Assembly: GCF_047149785.1 (NCBI RefSeq)
Contig: NZ_BAAGBE010000001.1
Location: 3,038,001 to 3,102,000 of the forward strand
Source of the DNA: Nitrobacter sp047149785
Lineage (GTDB): Bacteria > Pseudomonadota > Alphaproteobacteria > Rhizobiales > Xanthobacteraceae
Direction: 5' to 3'
Length of the DNA: 64,000 nucleotides
Position 1 is the stretch's first letter. Each line of letters begins with the position of its first letter. Shown here one piece after another: positions 19,551 to 28,807 of this stretch. The notes below the pieces were generated by a model, which was given only the letters and a program-made list of their open reading frames with translations, was not told the DNA's origin and made no database searches. The translations under genes were made by a program, and so were the position numbers.

Positions 19551-20694
19551 AACGAATGCTTTCGGCGTCTATGTGCACTGGCCGTTCTGCCTGTCGAAGT
19601 GCCCGTATTGCGACTTCAACAGTCATGTCCGGCATGCGCCGATCGATGAAGAACGCTTCGTGCGGGCCTTCGTGCGCGAGATCGAAACCACCGCCGCCCG
19701 CGCACTCGGCCGCGAGGTGTCCTCGATCTTCCTCGGCGGCGGCACGCCGTCCTTGATGCAGCCGCGAACCGTCGGCGCCATCCTCGACGCGATCGGACAG
19801 CATTGGAACGTTGCCGATGACGTCGAGGTCACGCTAGAGGCCAATCCGACCAGCGTCGAAGCAACGCGGTTCCGCGGCTATCGCACAGCCGGCGTCAATC
19901 GCGTCTCGCTCGGCGTGCAGGCGCTCGACGATGCCTCGCTGAAGGCACTCGGCCGGCTGCACACCGCGCGCGAGGCGCTGGAGGCGGTCGCGATCGCGCG
20001 CTCGGTGTTCGACCGCTATTCCTTCGATCTGATCTATGCGCGCCCCGACCAGACGCCCGACATGTGGGCGGAGGAATTGCAGCGCGCGATCTCGGAAGCC
20101 GCCGAGCATCTGTCGCTCTATCAATTGACCATCGAGGAAGGCACGCCGTTTTACGGCCTGCGCGCGGCCGGCAAACTCAGGACGCCGGACGAGGCGGTCG
20201 CGCGCGCCTTGTATGACGTCACGCAAGAGATCTGCGCCCGTCATGACTTGCCGGCCTACGAGATTTCCAATCACGCGCGGAGCGGAGCGGAATGCCGGCA
20301 CAACCTGGTCTACTGGCGCGGCCAGGAATATGCGGGCATCGGCCCCGGGGCGCACGGACGTCTTGATATCGATGGCGACAGGCACGCCATCGCCACCGAA
20401 AAGCGGCCCGAGGCCTGGCTCATGCGGGTCGAGGCGAGCGGCAACGGAATCGTCGTCGACGATCTCCTGAACAGCGAAGAACGCGCCGACGAGTTCCTGC
20501 TGATGGGACTGCGCTTGCGCGAGGGCATCGATCCGCAGCGTTACGCGGCGCTGGCGGGCCGTCCTCTCGATCCGCGGCGAATCGCGATCCTGCGCGAGGA
20601 GGGCGCGATCGCGATCAGCCCCGACGGCCGTTTGCGGGTCACGCAGGACGGCTTTCCGCTGCTCGATGCCGTGGTGGCCGATCTCGCCGCCTGA
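19492..20694 (+). CDS. hemW: Radical SAM heme chaperone HemW
   Basis: Radical-SAM family protein (formerly called oxygen-independent coproporphyrinogen oxidase-like) thought to insert or deliver heme. The cluster motif C-x3-C-x2-C appears in WPFCLSKCPYCDFNSH, followed by SSIFLGGGTPSLM and the SAM-binding VSLGVQALDDASLKALGRLHT. The C-terminal HemW domain has EYAGIGPGAHGR. No ATG lies in frame before the conserved FGVYVHWPF; the best start is TTG at 19492 with GGAGGGG upstream. The first about 20 residues (ESPHPNPPPQAGEGR) are therefore translated repeat sequence. Length is about 400 residues, slightly longer than homologues. Confidence 0.92.
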   Translation: MTELQESPHPNPPPQAGEGRTNAFGVYVHWPFCLSKCPYCDFNSHVRHAPIDEERFVRAFVREIETTAARALGREVSSIFLGGGTPSLMQPRTVGAILDAIGQHWNVADDVEVTLEANPTSVEATRFRGYRTAGVNRVSLGVQALDDASLKALGRLHTAREALEAVAIARSVFDRYSFDLIYARPDQTPDMWAEELQRAISEAAEHLSLYQLTIEEGTPFYGLRAAGKLRTPDEAVARALYDVTQEICARHDLPAYEISNHARSGAECRHNLVYWRGQEYAGIGPGAHGRLDIDGDRHAIATEKRPEAWLMRVEASGNGIVVDDLLNSEERADEFLLMGLRLREGIDPQRYAALAGRPLDPRRIAILREEGAIAISPDGRLRVTQDGFPLLDAVVADLAA

Positions 20695-20736
20695 TTCCGG
20701 CCGCCAAGAGTGCCGACAAGGGATGCCGGCAAGAGA

Positions 20737-21933
20737 TCAGGCGCCAAAGCTCTTGGGCGATCCGGCAACCGCTTGGCCACCGCCGGACGCGACGCGCATG
20801 ACCGCAAGGCCCCGCTGGTTGGTGCCGTCCGAACGAAATCGAAACAGGCCGTCGATGCCGGCGAAGCCCGACGGGTTCGTCAGCGTCTCCGCCGCGAAGC
20901 GCTGCGGCCCCTGGGTGCGGGCGAGAGCCGCCACCAGCGCAACCGCATCATAGGCAAGGGTCGCCGTGCGCACCGGCTCGCCGCCGAACTTTGCACGGTA
21001 GCGGCCGGCGAAACTGCGGAAGCCGGCCGGGTCGGGAGCGGCGTAGAGACCGCCTTGCAGCGCCGCGCTGGCGAAGACGCGTGGGTTGTCCCACAGGCCC
21101 GTGCCGAGAAGCTGGACATTGCGCAGGTTGGCGCCCGCCGCCGTGAGCGCATCCGCGACCGAGACCACCGCATCGCCATCATCGGCGATGAGCAGCGCAT
21201 CGGCCGAGCGCAGCGACTGCGCCACATTCTTCGCCGCGCCGGCACGATCCGCGCCATACTTCTCGAATGCAGCGATACGCCCGCCATGGCGGCCGACCGT
21301 CTGCTTGAAGGCGACCTCAACCACGTTGCCGTAGGCGTTTTCGGGCACCATGGCGGCGAACGAGCGCTTTCCGACGCTCGCGGCATACTCGACGATCCGG
21401 TTCACGTCCGACTCAGGGAGAAAGCTCAGGAGATAGACGCCCCGGCCCGCAACGCTTGAATCGGTCGAGAACGCAATCACCGAAATACCGCGCGTCCGCG
21501 CCGCCTGCGCGGTCGCCGGAACGGACGCTGCAAACAACGGACCGAGGATGATTTCGGCGCCCTCATCGAGGGCCTGTTGCGCGCCCTGCTGCGCGCCTTG
21601 CGCCGAACCGGCATCGTCCTTGACCAGCAACTGGATATTCGGATTCTGAAACTCCGACAGCGCCATCTCGGCCGCATTTTTCATCGACCGCGCCGCAATG
21701 CTCGCATTGCCTGCGGCCGACAACGGAAGAAGCAGTCCGACCTTGACCTGACCCGTTCCGACGGTAACACCCTGCTGAGGTGGCCCGGACGGCGCCGGCT
21801 GCGAGGAAGAACTGGTCAGCGTCTGCTGGATGCCCGAGCAGGCCCCGAGCAGGGGCGCGCCAATGACAAAACCCAACGCCGCCCGGCGGGTCGGGCCCGG
21901 GCGATCAGGTTTCGGTTTGAACGGGTCCGCCAT
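20737..21933 (-). CDS. LpoA/LppC-like penicillin-binding protein activator lipoprotein
   Basis: Periplasmic-binding-protein-fold lipoprotein of 398 residues. The N-terminus has RRAALGFVIGAPLLGACSG, with a lipobox LGAC, so it is likely anchored to a membrane. After a Ser/Pro/Gln linker comes VKVGLLLPLSAAGNASIAARSMKNAAEMAL and EIILGPLFAASVPATAQAARTRGISVIAFSTDSSVAGRGVYLL. This is the leucine-binding-like domain found in LpoA and its alphaproteobacterial relatives. In E. coli LpoA activates the peptidoglycan synthase PBP1A; here that role is inferred from the fold only, and the protein lacks the large N-terminal TPR domain of E. coli LpoA. It is divergent from rsmI. Confidence 0.82.
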   Translation of the reverse strand: MADPFKPKPDRPGPTRRAALGFVIGAPLLGACSGIQQTLTSSSSQPAPSGPPQQGVTVGTGQVKVGLLLPLSAAGNASIAARSMKNAAEMALSEFQNPNIQLLVKDDAGSAQGAQQGAQQALDEGAEIILGPLFAASVPATAQAARTRGISVIAFSTDSSVAGRGVYLLSFLPESDVNRIVEYAASVGKRSFAAMVPENAYGNVVEVAFKQTVGRHGGRIAAFEKYGADRAGAAKNVAQSLRSADALLIADDGDAVVSVADALTAAGANLRNVQLLGTGLWDNPRVFASAALQGGLYAAPDPAGFRSFAGRYRAKFGGEPVRTATLAYDAVALVAALARTQGPQRFAAETLTNPSGFAGIDGLFRFRSDGTNQRGLAVMRVASGGGQAVAGSPKSFGA

Positions 21934-22244
21934 TATTATCCTTGCCATGAACCCGTCCGCACAGGCCGAGCGCAATCTCCCGAGGGAATCAGGCATATTG
22001 CTGACGAATAGTTACCTGAACAAAGGGATCGTGTCCCGTCTCGACTTGACGCCGTACCCAACCTTGTGGACGGCGCGGAACCAGCCGACTTCACCGGAAA
22101 GGAGGTAAAATTCCCCTGAGCCGTTGCGGCCTCGATGAAGTCAGGAACGGCCACCGCTTTTCGCGACGGTTTATTCGTCCTGACGGGTTTTCTGGCCGCG
22201 AACCGGTATCCACTTCGCTCCAAAACGCTATAGAGTGCCGCGCC
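21934..22244. other. Intergenic region with repeat, upstream of rsmI
   Basis: 311 nt between divergent genes. It contains a 'GAAAACGC'-family palindromic repeat at 22181-22233 (TGACGGGTTTTCTGG..., CGAACCGGTATCCACTTCGC, CCAAAACGCTATAG) immediately before rsmI. The rest holds no gene that I recognise; it must carry both promoters. Confidence 0.65.
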
Positions 22245-23198
22245 ATGAGCGCAAAATCTGCCTCGCCGAAACCGGACGCCGAAACTCCCGGTATCCGGAC
22301 CTTTTCGATCGCGGGTCATCGACTGGTCGCACCCAGGGCCGCGCCGGGCCTTCATCTGGTCGCAACGCCGATCGGCAACCTCGGCGACATCACCCTGCGG
22401 GCGCTGGAGACGCTCGCCGGCGTCGATATCATCGCCTGCGAGGACACCCGCATCACGCGTCGTCTCACCGAACGCTTCGCGATCACGGCCGTGCTCAAGC
22501 CGTATCACGACCATAACGCCGCGGCCGCCCGACCGAAAATTCTGGAGCAACTGGCGGCGGGGACCTCGATCGCGCTGGTCTCCGATGCCGGAACGCCGCT
22601 GATTTCCGACCCCGGATTCAAGCTGGTGCGCGATGTCTGCGCCGCCGGCCATCAGGTGACCGCGCTGCCGGGACCTTCGTCCGCGCTGGCCGCGCTTGCG
22701 GTCGCGGCGCTGCCGACCGACCGATTCTACTTCGAAGGTTTCCTGCCGGCAAAGGAGGCCGCACGCCGCACGCGCCTTGCCGAGCTTGCAAGAATCGATG
22801 CCACGCTGGTCATGTTTGAATCCGGCAGCCGCGTCCGGGAGTCCTTACGCGATCTCGCAGCCGTCCTCGGACATCGCGACGCCGCGATCTGTCGCGAACT
22901 GACGAAACTGCACGAGGACATCCGCCGCGCACCGCTCGGAGAACTCGCGAAAGCCGCAGACTCGCTGGAAACACGGGGCGAATTTGTGCTGGTGGTCGGC
23001 CCGCCTCCGGCTGACGCAAACATGATGTCATCCGAAGATCTGGATGACCTGCTGCTGGCTTCGCTGAAGGAAAGCAGCGTCAAGGACAGCGTCGCGCGGG
23101 CAGTCGAGATGTCGGGCCGTCCGCGCCGCGAAGTCTATGCCCGCGCGCTCGAACTTGCCGGGCAAAATCGGGCCGGGGACGACAATGGCCACGGGTAA
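22245..23198 (+). CDS. rsmI: 16S rRNA (cytidine1402-2'-O)-methyltransferase
   Basis: SAM-dependent methyltransferase of the tetrapyrrole-methylase fold that modifies C1402 in the ribosomal decoding centre. The protein is 317 residues. Motifs are GLHLVATPIGNLGDITLRALETL, DIIACEDTRITRRL, SIALVSDAGTPLISDPGFKLV and VTALPGPSSALAALAVAALPTDRFYFEGFLP. A 30-residue N-terminal extension precedes the domain. It is followed by yraN with a 14-nt overlap and then gshB, the common rsmI-yraN-gshB group downstream of a divergent LpoA-like gene. Confidence 0.96.
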   Translation: MSAKSASPKPDAETPGIRTFSIAGHRLVAPRAAPGLHLVATPIGNLGDITLRALETLAGVDIIACEDTRITRRLTERFAITAVLKPYHDHNAAAARPKILEQLAAGTSIALVSDAGTPLISDPGFKLVRDVCAAGHQVTALPGPSSALAALAVAALPTDRFYFEGFLPAKEAARRTRLAELARIDATLVMFESGSRVRESLRDLAAVLGHRDAAICRELTKLHEDIRRAPLGELAKAADSLETRGEFVLVVGPPPADANMMSSEDLDDLLLASLKESSVKDSVARAVEMSGRPRREVYARALELAGQNRAGDDNGHG

Positions 23199-23592
23199 AA
23201 ATGACTCCCTCGACCCCGCGAGGACAGCAGCGCCGGAGCGCGTCGCGGCCTTCCGCACCGGTCTTTCGGCGGAGAGTCGCGCCGCCGCTTTTCTGATCGC
23301 CAAGGGCTATCGGATTCTGGCGCGACGGTTTCGCACGCCGCATGGCGAGATCGACATCGTGGCGCGGCGGCGGCAGCTTCTCGCTTTCGTCGAAGTCAAG
23401 GCCCGCCGCAGTCTCGACGAAGCCGCCTATGCGGTGACGCCGCGACAGCAGCATCGGATTATCGCCGCCGCGCAAGGCTGGCTGATGGCGCATCCCGAAC
23501 ACTCAGCTTTCGAGCTTCGTTTCGACGCCATGCTGATTGCGCCGCGACGCCTGCCGCGCCATCTGCCAGGTGCATTCGATGCCAGTACATAG
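23185..23592 (+). CDS. yraN: YraN family (UPF0102) nuclease-fold protein
   Basis: 135-residue protein of the UPF0102 family with an endonuclease-like fold. The core reads ESRAAAFLIAKGYRILARRFRTPHGEIDIVARRRQLLAFVEVKARRS, holding the GEIDIV and FVEVK acidic/lysine motif of PD-(D/E)xK nucleases. The ATG at 23185 overlaps the end of rsmI; an upstream in-frame start inside rsmI is rejected. The biological role of the family is unsettled. It is cotranscribed with rsmI and gshB. Confidence 0.9.
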   Translation: MATGKNDSLDPARTAAPERVAAFRTGLSAESRAAAFLIAKGYRILARRFRTPHGEIDIVARRRQLLAFVEVKARRSLDEAAYAVTPRQQHRIIAAAQGWLMAHPEHSAFELRFDAMLIAPRRLPRHLPGAFDAST

Positions 23593-23638
23593 CCCGAGGC
23601 GCTCGCGTGCCTCCGGCTGAAATCAACGGACAAGCAGG

Positions 23639-24580
23639 ATGACATTGAAAGTCGCCGTTCAGATGGACCCCATCGCGCGCATCAACGTTCGCGGCGATTC
23701 GACGTTCGCTCTGTTGCTGGAGGCACAGAGACGCGGCCACACGGTCTCGTATTACACGCCGGACAAGTTGTCCCTGCGCGGCAAGGACGTGGTTGCACCG
23801 GTCCAGCCGCTGACCGTGCGCGATCAGGACGGCGATCATTTTACGCTTGGCGATGCGACGCGCACGCATCTGGAATCATTCGACGTCGTGTTGCTGCGAC
23901 AGGATCCGCCGTTCGATCTCGCTTACATCACGAGCACTCACCTGCTCGAGCGCATCCATCCGGAGACGCTGGTGGTGAACGATCCCGCGAGCGTGCGCGA
24001 CGCGCCGGAAAAGCTGTTCGTGATGGACTTTCCCGAACTGATGCCGCCGACGTTGATCTCGCGCGATCTCGACGAGATCAATTCGTTTCGCGCCGAGCAC
24101 GGGGCGGTGGTGATGAAACCGCTGCATGGTCACGGCGGAGCCGCGGTGTTTCGCGTGATGCCGCAGGACATGAATTTCGGGTCGCTGTTCGACATGTTCT
24201 CGGTGACGTTCCGCGAACCCTGGGTGATCCAGCGCTTCCTGCCGGAGGTCAAACAGGGCGACAAGCGCATCATCCTCGTGGACGGCGAATTCGCCGGCGC
24301 CATCAATCGCGTGCCGGCCGCGGATGATCTGCGCTCCAACATGGTTCGCGGCGGCGCGGCGCGGGCAACCGACCTGACGCCCCGCGAGCGCGAGATCTGC
24401 GAGCGCATCGGCCCCTCGCTGCGCGAGCGGGGACTGCTGTTCGTCGGCATCGACGTCATCGACGGTAATCTCACCGAGATCAACGTCACCTCGCCCACCG
24501 GGATTCGGGCTATCGCCGCGTTCGGCGGCCCCGACATCGCCGCGAAAATCTGGGACCGGATCGAAGCGAAACGATCGTAG
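23639..24580 (+). CDS. gshB: Glutathione synthase
   Basis: ATP-grasp ligase that adds glycine to gamma-glutamylcysteine. The protein is 313 residues. It begins with MTLKVAVQMDPIARINVRGDSTFALLLEAQ. The ATP-grasp part has VVMKPLHGHGGAAVFRV, WVIQRFLPEVKQGDKRIILVDGEFAGAINRVPA and the metal-binding LTEINVTSPTGIRAI. It follows yraN by 46 nt. Confidence 0.97.
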   Translation: MTLKVAVQMDPIARINVRGDSTFALLLEAQRRGHTVSYYTPDKLSLRGKDVVAPVQPLTVRDQDGDHFTLGDATRTHLESFDVVLLRQDPPFDLAYITSTHLLERIHPETLVVNDPASVRDAPEKLFVMDFPELMPPTLISRDLDEINSFRAEHGAVVMKPLHGHGGAAVFRVMPQDMNFGSLFDMFSVTFREPWVIQRFLPEVKQGDKRIILVDGEFAGAINRVPAADDLRSNMVRGGAARATDLTPREREICERIGPSLRERGLLFVGIDVIDGNLTEINVTSPTGIRAIAAFGGPDIAAKIWDRIEAKRS

Positions 24581-24664
24581 GGCTACCGCCAGCGGTTTTG
24601 TTCCCTTAATGTTCTTGCGTTCCGCCGGATTGTGAGCTAGCTTCGCCATGGCAGGGGGGCGGCC

Positions 24665-26203
24665 ATGGTCCAGCGGGTATCCACCGTCGCATTTGAGGGC
24701 ATCGAAGCGCGCGCCGTCGACGTGCAGGTGCAGGTCGCGCCGGGTCTGCCCGCCTTCAACATCGTCGGCTTGCCGGACAAGGCGGTTTCGGAGGCCCGGG
24801 AGCGGGTGCGGGCCGCCTTGATCGCTTCGGGCCTGGCGCTGCCAGCCAGGCGAATCACCGTCAACCTCGCCCCCGCCGACCTGCCGAAGGAAGGCAGTCA
24901 CTACGATCTGCCGATCGCGCTCGGCCTGATGGCGGCGATCGGCGCCATTCCCTCCGACGCGCTGTCCGGATTTTCGGTGCTCGGCGAACTCGGCCTGGAC
25001 GGTTCGATCGCGGCGGTGGCCGGGGTTCTTCCCGCAGCCATCGGCGCGAACAGCCGCGACGAGGGGCTGATCTGCCCCGCGGCCTGCGGCGCGGAAGCGG
25101 CCTGGGCGAGCCCGGATATCCAGATCATCGCCGCAAGTTCGCTGATTCAGATCGCAAACCATTTCAAGGGCACCCAGGTTCTGTCCCGGCCGCAGCCCCG
25201 GATTCGCGAAACCCAGGGTGTTGCTCTCGACCTTCGCGACATCAAGGGCCAGGAGAGCGCCAAGCGCGCGCTCGAAATCGCAGCCGCCGGCGGGCATCAC
25301 CTCCTGATGGTCGGCTCCCCCGGCAGCGGCAAATCGATGCTGGCGGCGCGCCTGCCCTCGATCCTTCCGCCGCTGTCGCCGGCCGAACTGCTGGAAGTGT
25401 CGATGATCGCCTCCGTCGCCGGCGAAATCGACGGCGGGGCGCTGACCGCGCGGCGGCCGTTTCGCGCCCCGCATCACTCCGCCAGCATGGCCGCGCTGAC
25501 GGGCGGCGGCACGCGCGCCAGGCCCGGCGAGATCTCGCTGGCGCATCATGGCGTGCTGTTTCTCGACGAATTGCCGGAGTTCGAACCGCGCGTGCTGGAT
25601 TCGCTCAGGCAGCCGCTGGAGAATGGCGAGGTCGCGGTCTCCCGCGCCAACCATCGCGTGACCTATCCCGCACGTTTCATGCTGGTGGCAGCGATGAACC
25701 CATGCCGCTGCGGCCATGCCTTCGAGCCCGGCTACGCCTGCAAGCGCGGCCGCATCGACCGCTGCACTGCGGATTACCAGATGCGCATTTCCGGACCCCT
25801 GCTGGACCGGATCGATCTGCGCATCGAGGTCCCGGCCGTGACCGCCTCCGACCTCATTCTGCCGCCCGCCTCGGAAGGGTCTGCCGAGGTCGCGGCCCGC
25901 GTCGCGGCGGCCCGCGACATTCAGGCGGCGCGCTACGCCGCGCTGGGACTCCCGAACGTCCGCACCAACGCCGAAGCGCCGGCCGCCGCGCTGGACGATA
26001 TCGCGCAACCAGATGCACAGGGACTGAAACTGCTCCGCGAGGCCGCGGAAAGCATGCGTCTGTCGGCGCGCGGCTATCACCGGGTGCTGCGCGTGGCCCG
26101 CACGCTCGCAGATCTCGACGGCGCCGACAAGATCGGCAGGCTGCACCTCGCCGAAGCGCTGTCCTATCGCGCGCTTGCGGAGGACCTCAGGCGCGCGGCC
26201 TGA
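24665..26203 (+). CDS. comM: YifB/ComM family Mg-chelatase-like AAA ATPase
   Basis: AAA+ helicase-like ATPase of 512 residues, related to ComM, which promotes branch migration during natural transformation. The N-terminal Lon-like domain shows VDVQVQVAPGLPAFNIVGLPDKAVSEARERVRAAL. The AAA module has Walker A MVGSPGSGKSMLAARLPSILP, Walker B HGVLFLDELPEF, and sensor MLVAAMNPCRCGH with the cysteine insertion CRCGHAFEPGYACKRG. The C-terminus SARGYHRVLRVARTLADLDG is the Mg-chelatase C-terminal domain. It is 84 nt after gshB. Whether this organism is naturally competent cannot be told. Confidence 0.93.
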   Translation: MVQRVSTVAFEGIEARAVDVQVQVAPGLPAFNIVGLPDKAVSEARERVRAALIASGLALPARRITVNLAPADLPKEGSHYDLPIALGLMAAIGAIPSDALSGFSVLGELGLDGSIAAVAGVLPAAIGANSRDEGLICPAACGAEAAWASPDIQIIAASSLIQIANHFKGTQVLSRPQPRIRETQGVALDLRDIKGQESAKRALEIAAAGGHHLLMVGSPGSGKSMLAARLPSILPPLSPAELLEVSMIASVAGEIDGGALTARRPFRAPHHSASMAALTGGGTRARPGEISLAHHGVLFLDELPEFEPRVLDSLRQPLENGEVAVSRANHRVTYPARFMLVAAMNPCRCGHAFEPGYACKRGRIDRCTADYQMRISGPLLDRIDLRIEVPAVTASDLILPPASEGSAEVAARVAAARDIQAARYAALGLPNVRTNAEAPAAALDDIAQPDAQGLKLLREAAESMRLSARGYHRVLRVARTLADLDGADKIGRLHLAEALSYRALAEDLRRAA

Positions 26204-26406
26204 CCGGCGTTCGCTCCCATCGGGAGAACCGTGAACCGTCACTAAGACATTCTTAACCCTGTTCGCATCGGACAGGATTTTTGCCAGGTTCCTCAAACGC
26301 TTCGCAACACCGTTCTCCCATGCTGCGGCGCATTGCGTACGCTCCTGCGGCATGCCGACCTTGGACGAAAAATGCCGGACACAAGACGAACTCTGGGTAA
26401 CCGATA

Positions 26407-28764
26407 ATGGCGCGATTGTTCTGGCTCAAGGCGCGACTGCGCCGTCTGGTCCGACGACATCCTCGCCTGAGCTTTGTCCTTCGGACCTTCACGACCTTCT
26501 CGATCGCGTTCGGAGGCGCCTATGGCTTCATTTCCGGAAGCAAAAGTGCCGATTACGACCCGAATACCTTTGCAATCGGCGTGAGCTTCCTGTTCGCGCT
26601 GGCCTGCGTCGCGCTGGCAGTCCTCAGCATGCGACTGCGCTGGATAAGCAAAAAGCTTCGTAAGGCCGCTCTTCACAACGAAGCGCTCGCAGACCGGAAT
26701 TGGGAATTGAAGGAAGCGGAAGAACGGGCGCGCAGCCTTTTCGAATCCCAGGGCGACCTGATCGTCCTGCGCAATTCGGACGGCGTTATCACCTCGGTCA
26801 ACGACGCCTATTGTGTTCTGGCTCAGCGCTCCAGGGCCGAGTTGCTCGGCAGCCGGTTCGCGCTTCCCGTCCTTGAGCAGGGCGAGAGCACGCTTGAATC
26901 GAACGGCATGCGCAGCCACGACCAGCGCGTCGAAACCGCGCTCGGTCCGCGCTGGATCGCATGGCGCGAAGGCCTCGTGCGGATCGACGCCAATCATCCG
27001 GCTGAACTGCAATCCGTCGGCCGTGACGTCACCAGCCGAACCGAGACCGAGCGCGCGCTGGGTGAAGCGCGGGATCACGCCAACGCGGCCAACCGGGCCA
27101 AATCGCGTTTCCTCGCGATGACCTCGCACGAGTTTCGCACGCCGCTGAACGGCATCATCGGCATGAGCGGATTGTTGCTCGATACCTCGCTCACGCCCGA
27201 ACAGGCGACCTACGCCAAGGCAATCAAGGCATCCGGCGACGCACTGCTGTCGCTGATCGAGGAACTGCTCGACTATTCCAAGATCGAGGCCGGCAAGATC
27301 GACCTCGAAGGCCGTCCTTTCATTTTGCCCGACCTGATCGAGGATATCACCGAACTGCTGGCGCCGCGCGCGCAGGCGCGGCAACTCGAAATCGCCGCCT
27401 ATATCGACGAAAAACTCCCGATCGAGGTGATCGGAGACGCCGCGCGGTTGCGGCAGGTGCTGCTCAATCTGGCGGGAAATGCCATCAAGTTCACGGCGAC
27501 CGGCGGCGTCGCGCTGATCGTCGAGCCGGGCGAGCGGCCGGGAGACATCTGCTTCATGGTTCGGGACACCGGAATCGGCATCGCCCAGGACGCGCAGGCG
27601 CGGATTTTTCGCGAATTTGAGCAGGCCGACGAACGAACAGCGCGCCACTACGGCGGCACGGGCCTGGGTTTGAGCATCAGCGATCGCCTCGTCAAAAGGA
27701 TGGGCGGGCGCATCACGCTCGAGAGCAGACCGGGCGCCGGTTCGACATTCGAGGTGTCGATCCCGCTCCCCGCTCACGACAACGCTCCGGCGCGAAAACG
27801 CTTCCCCACGCCGGATTTGACCGGGCGGCCGATCATGCTGGTGAGCCTTCGGACGATCGAGGCGTCGCTGTTGGCCCGTCGGCTGGAGCAATGGGGCGCC
27901 GAGACCTGCACGATATCGGATATCGCTGTCGCCCACTCGCGGCTTGCCGAACGGCCGTGGCACACCGTGCTCGTCGATCATGCCATGGGCGGGGAGGATG
28001 TCTGGCGGTTCGGTCAGGCCGCCTGCCGGCACGCCACGCGGCGGATCGTCATGGTGACGCCGTCGACAAGGCACGAACTTCGGACCTCCGGCGCCGCGGC
28101 GTTCACAGGCTACCTGGTCAAGCCCCTGCGCGCTGCGTCGATCGCGGCGCGATTGACGGCGCCGGCCGACGGTTCGGGCGCTCCTATAGCGTTTTCGAGC
28201 GAAGTGGATACCGGTTCGCGTGAAGAAAACGCGTCAAATCAAGAATCCAGAGTTTTTGACGGTTTCCATGAAACGGTGAAAAACTCTGGCGCGATAGACG
28301 CCCAGCCTGATTGCCACAGGCTTGAAGGGTCCGAGACGCCGCTCCCGGCGCCAACGCAAAGCCTTTCGATCCTCGTGGCAGAAGACAACGAGATCAACGC
28401 TTTACTGATACGCTCGCTCCTGACTCGCCTTGGGCACGACGTGGCCGTCGCTGCAAACGGCGAGGACGCACTCGAATTATGGATCGCTGCCGAAGCCGCT
28501 GATACGCCCTACGATCTCGTCCTGATGGACGTCCAAATGCCGAAACTTGACGGCATCGAGACCACCCGGAAAATTCGCGAGCGGGAAGCCGGCCATCGCG
28601 TCCGCCGCACCACCATTCTGGCGCTGACGGCCAATGCGCTGGTTGACGATCGTCATGCCTGCTTCGAGGCCGGCATGGATGGCTTTCTCGTCAAGCCGCT
28701 GGATCAGGACAAGCTGGCCGACGAGCTTGCGAGAGTGATGGCGGCGCGTCACCTCGCAGCGTGA
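26407..28764 (+). CDS. Hybrid sensor histidine kinase with two receiver domains
   Basis: 785 residues. Two membrane segments (about 25-45 and 56-78) are followed by a short coiled coil and a PAS domain (about 107-205). The dimerisation/H-box is SHEFRTPLNGIIGM with phospho-His near residue 241, and the HATPase carries VLLNLAGNAIKFT, DTGIGI and YGGTGLGLSIS. Two receiver domains follow. The first has an Asp near 524 (VLVDHAMG) and a Lys (LVKPL) but lacks the acidic pocket at its start (IMLVSLRTIE), so it may be a pseudo-receiver. The second is complete (VAEDNEINAL, Asp about 708 in VLMDVQMP, LVKPLDQD). The linker at about 593-628 is translated repeat sequence (see 28185). No partner regulator is adjacent; the signal is unknown. 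Confidence 0.92.
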   Translation: MARLFWLKARLRRLVRRHPRLSFVLRTFTTFSIAFGGAYGFISGSKSADYDPNTFAIGVSFLFALACVALAVLSMRLRWISKKLRKAALHNEALADRNWELKEAEERARSLFESQGDLIVLRNSDGVITSVNDAYCVLAQRSRAELLGSRFALPVLEQGESTLESNGMRSHDQRVETALGPRWIAWREGLVRIDANHPAELQSVGRDVTSRTETERALGEARDHANAANRAKSRFLAMTSHEFRTPLNGIIGMSGLLLDTSLTPEQATYAKAIKASGDALLSLIEELLDYSKIEAGKIDLEGRPFILPDLIEDITELLAPRAQARQLEIAAYIDEKLPIEVIGDAARLRQVLLNLAGNAIKFTATGGVALIVEPGERPGDICFMVRDTGIGIAQDAQARIFREFEQADERTARHYGGTGLGLSISDRLVKRMGGRITLESRPGAGSTFEVSIPLPAHDNAPARKRFPTPDLTGRPIMLVSLRTIEASLLARRLEQWGAETCTISDIAVAHSRLAERPWHTVLVDHAMGGEDVWRFGQAACRHATRRIVMVTPSTRHELRTSGAAAFTGYLVKPLRAASIAARLTAPADGSGAPIAFSSEVDTGSREENASNQESRVFDGFHETVKNSGAIDAQPDCHRLEGSETPLPAPTQSLSILVAEDNEINALLIRSLLTRLGHDVAVAANGEDALELWIAAEAADTPYDLVLMDVQMPKLDGIETTRKIREREAGHRVRRTTILALTANALVDDRHACFEAGMDGFLVKPLDQDKLADELARVMAARHLAA
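28185..28289. repeat. Palindromic repeats translated inside the histidine kinase gene
   Basis: 28185-28238 is a 'GAAAACGC' repeat (TATAGCGTTTTCGAGCG..., ACCGGTTCGCGTGAAGAAAA). It is followed by the 'AGAGTTTTTGACGGTTTCC / GGTGAAAAACTCTGG' hairpin (28249-28289). Both are open in the kinase frame and encode AFSSEVDTGSREENASNQES and the following residues. Confidence 0.85.
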
Positions 28765-28807
28765 GGGCCTGAATCCAACGCCGTTGAATCCGGCCCTGTT
28801 TTTGATT

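Noticed and set aside
23876..26353. Long minus-strand open frame opposite gshB and comM (825 codons)
   Set aside because: It runs across two well-supported genes and their gap, with low-complexity Arg/Gly/Asp-rich translation and no family resemblance: typical antisense openness in GC-rich DNA.
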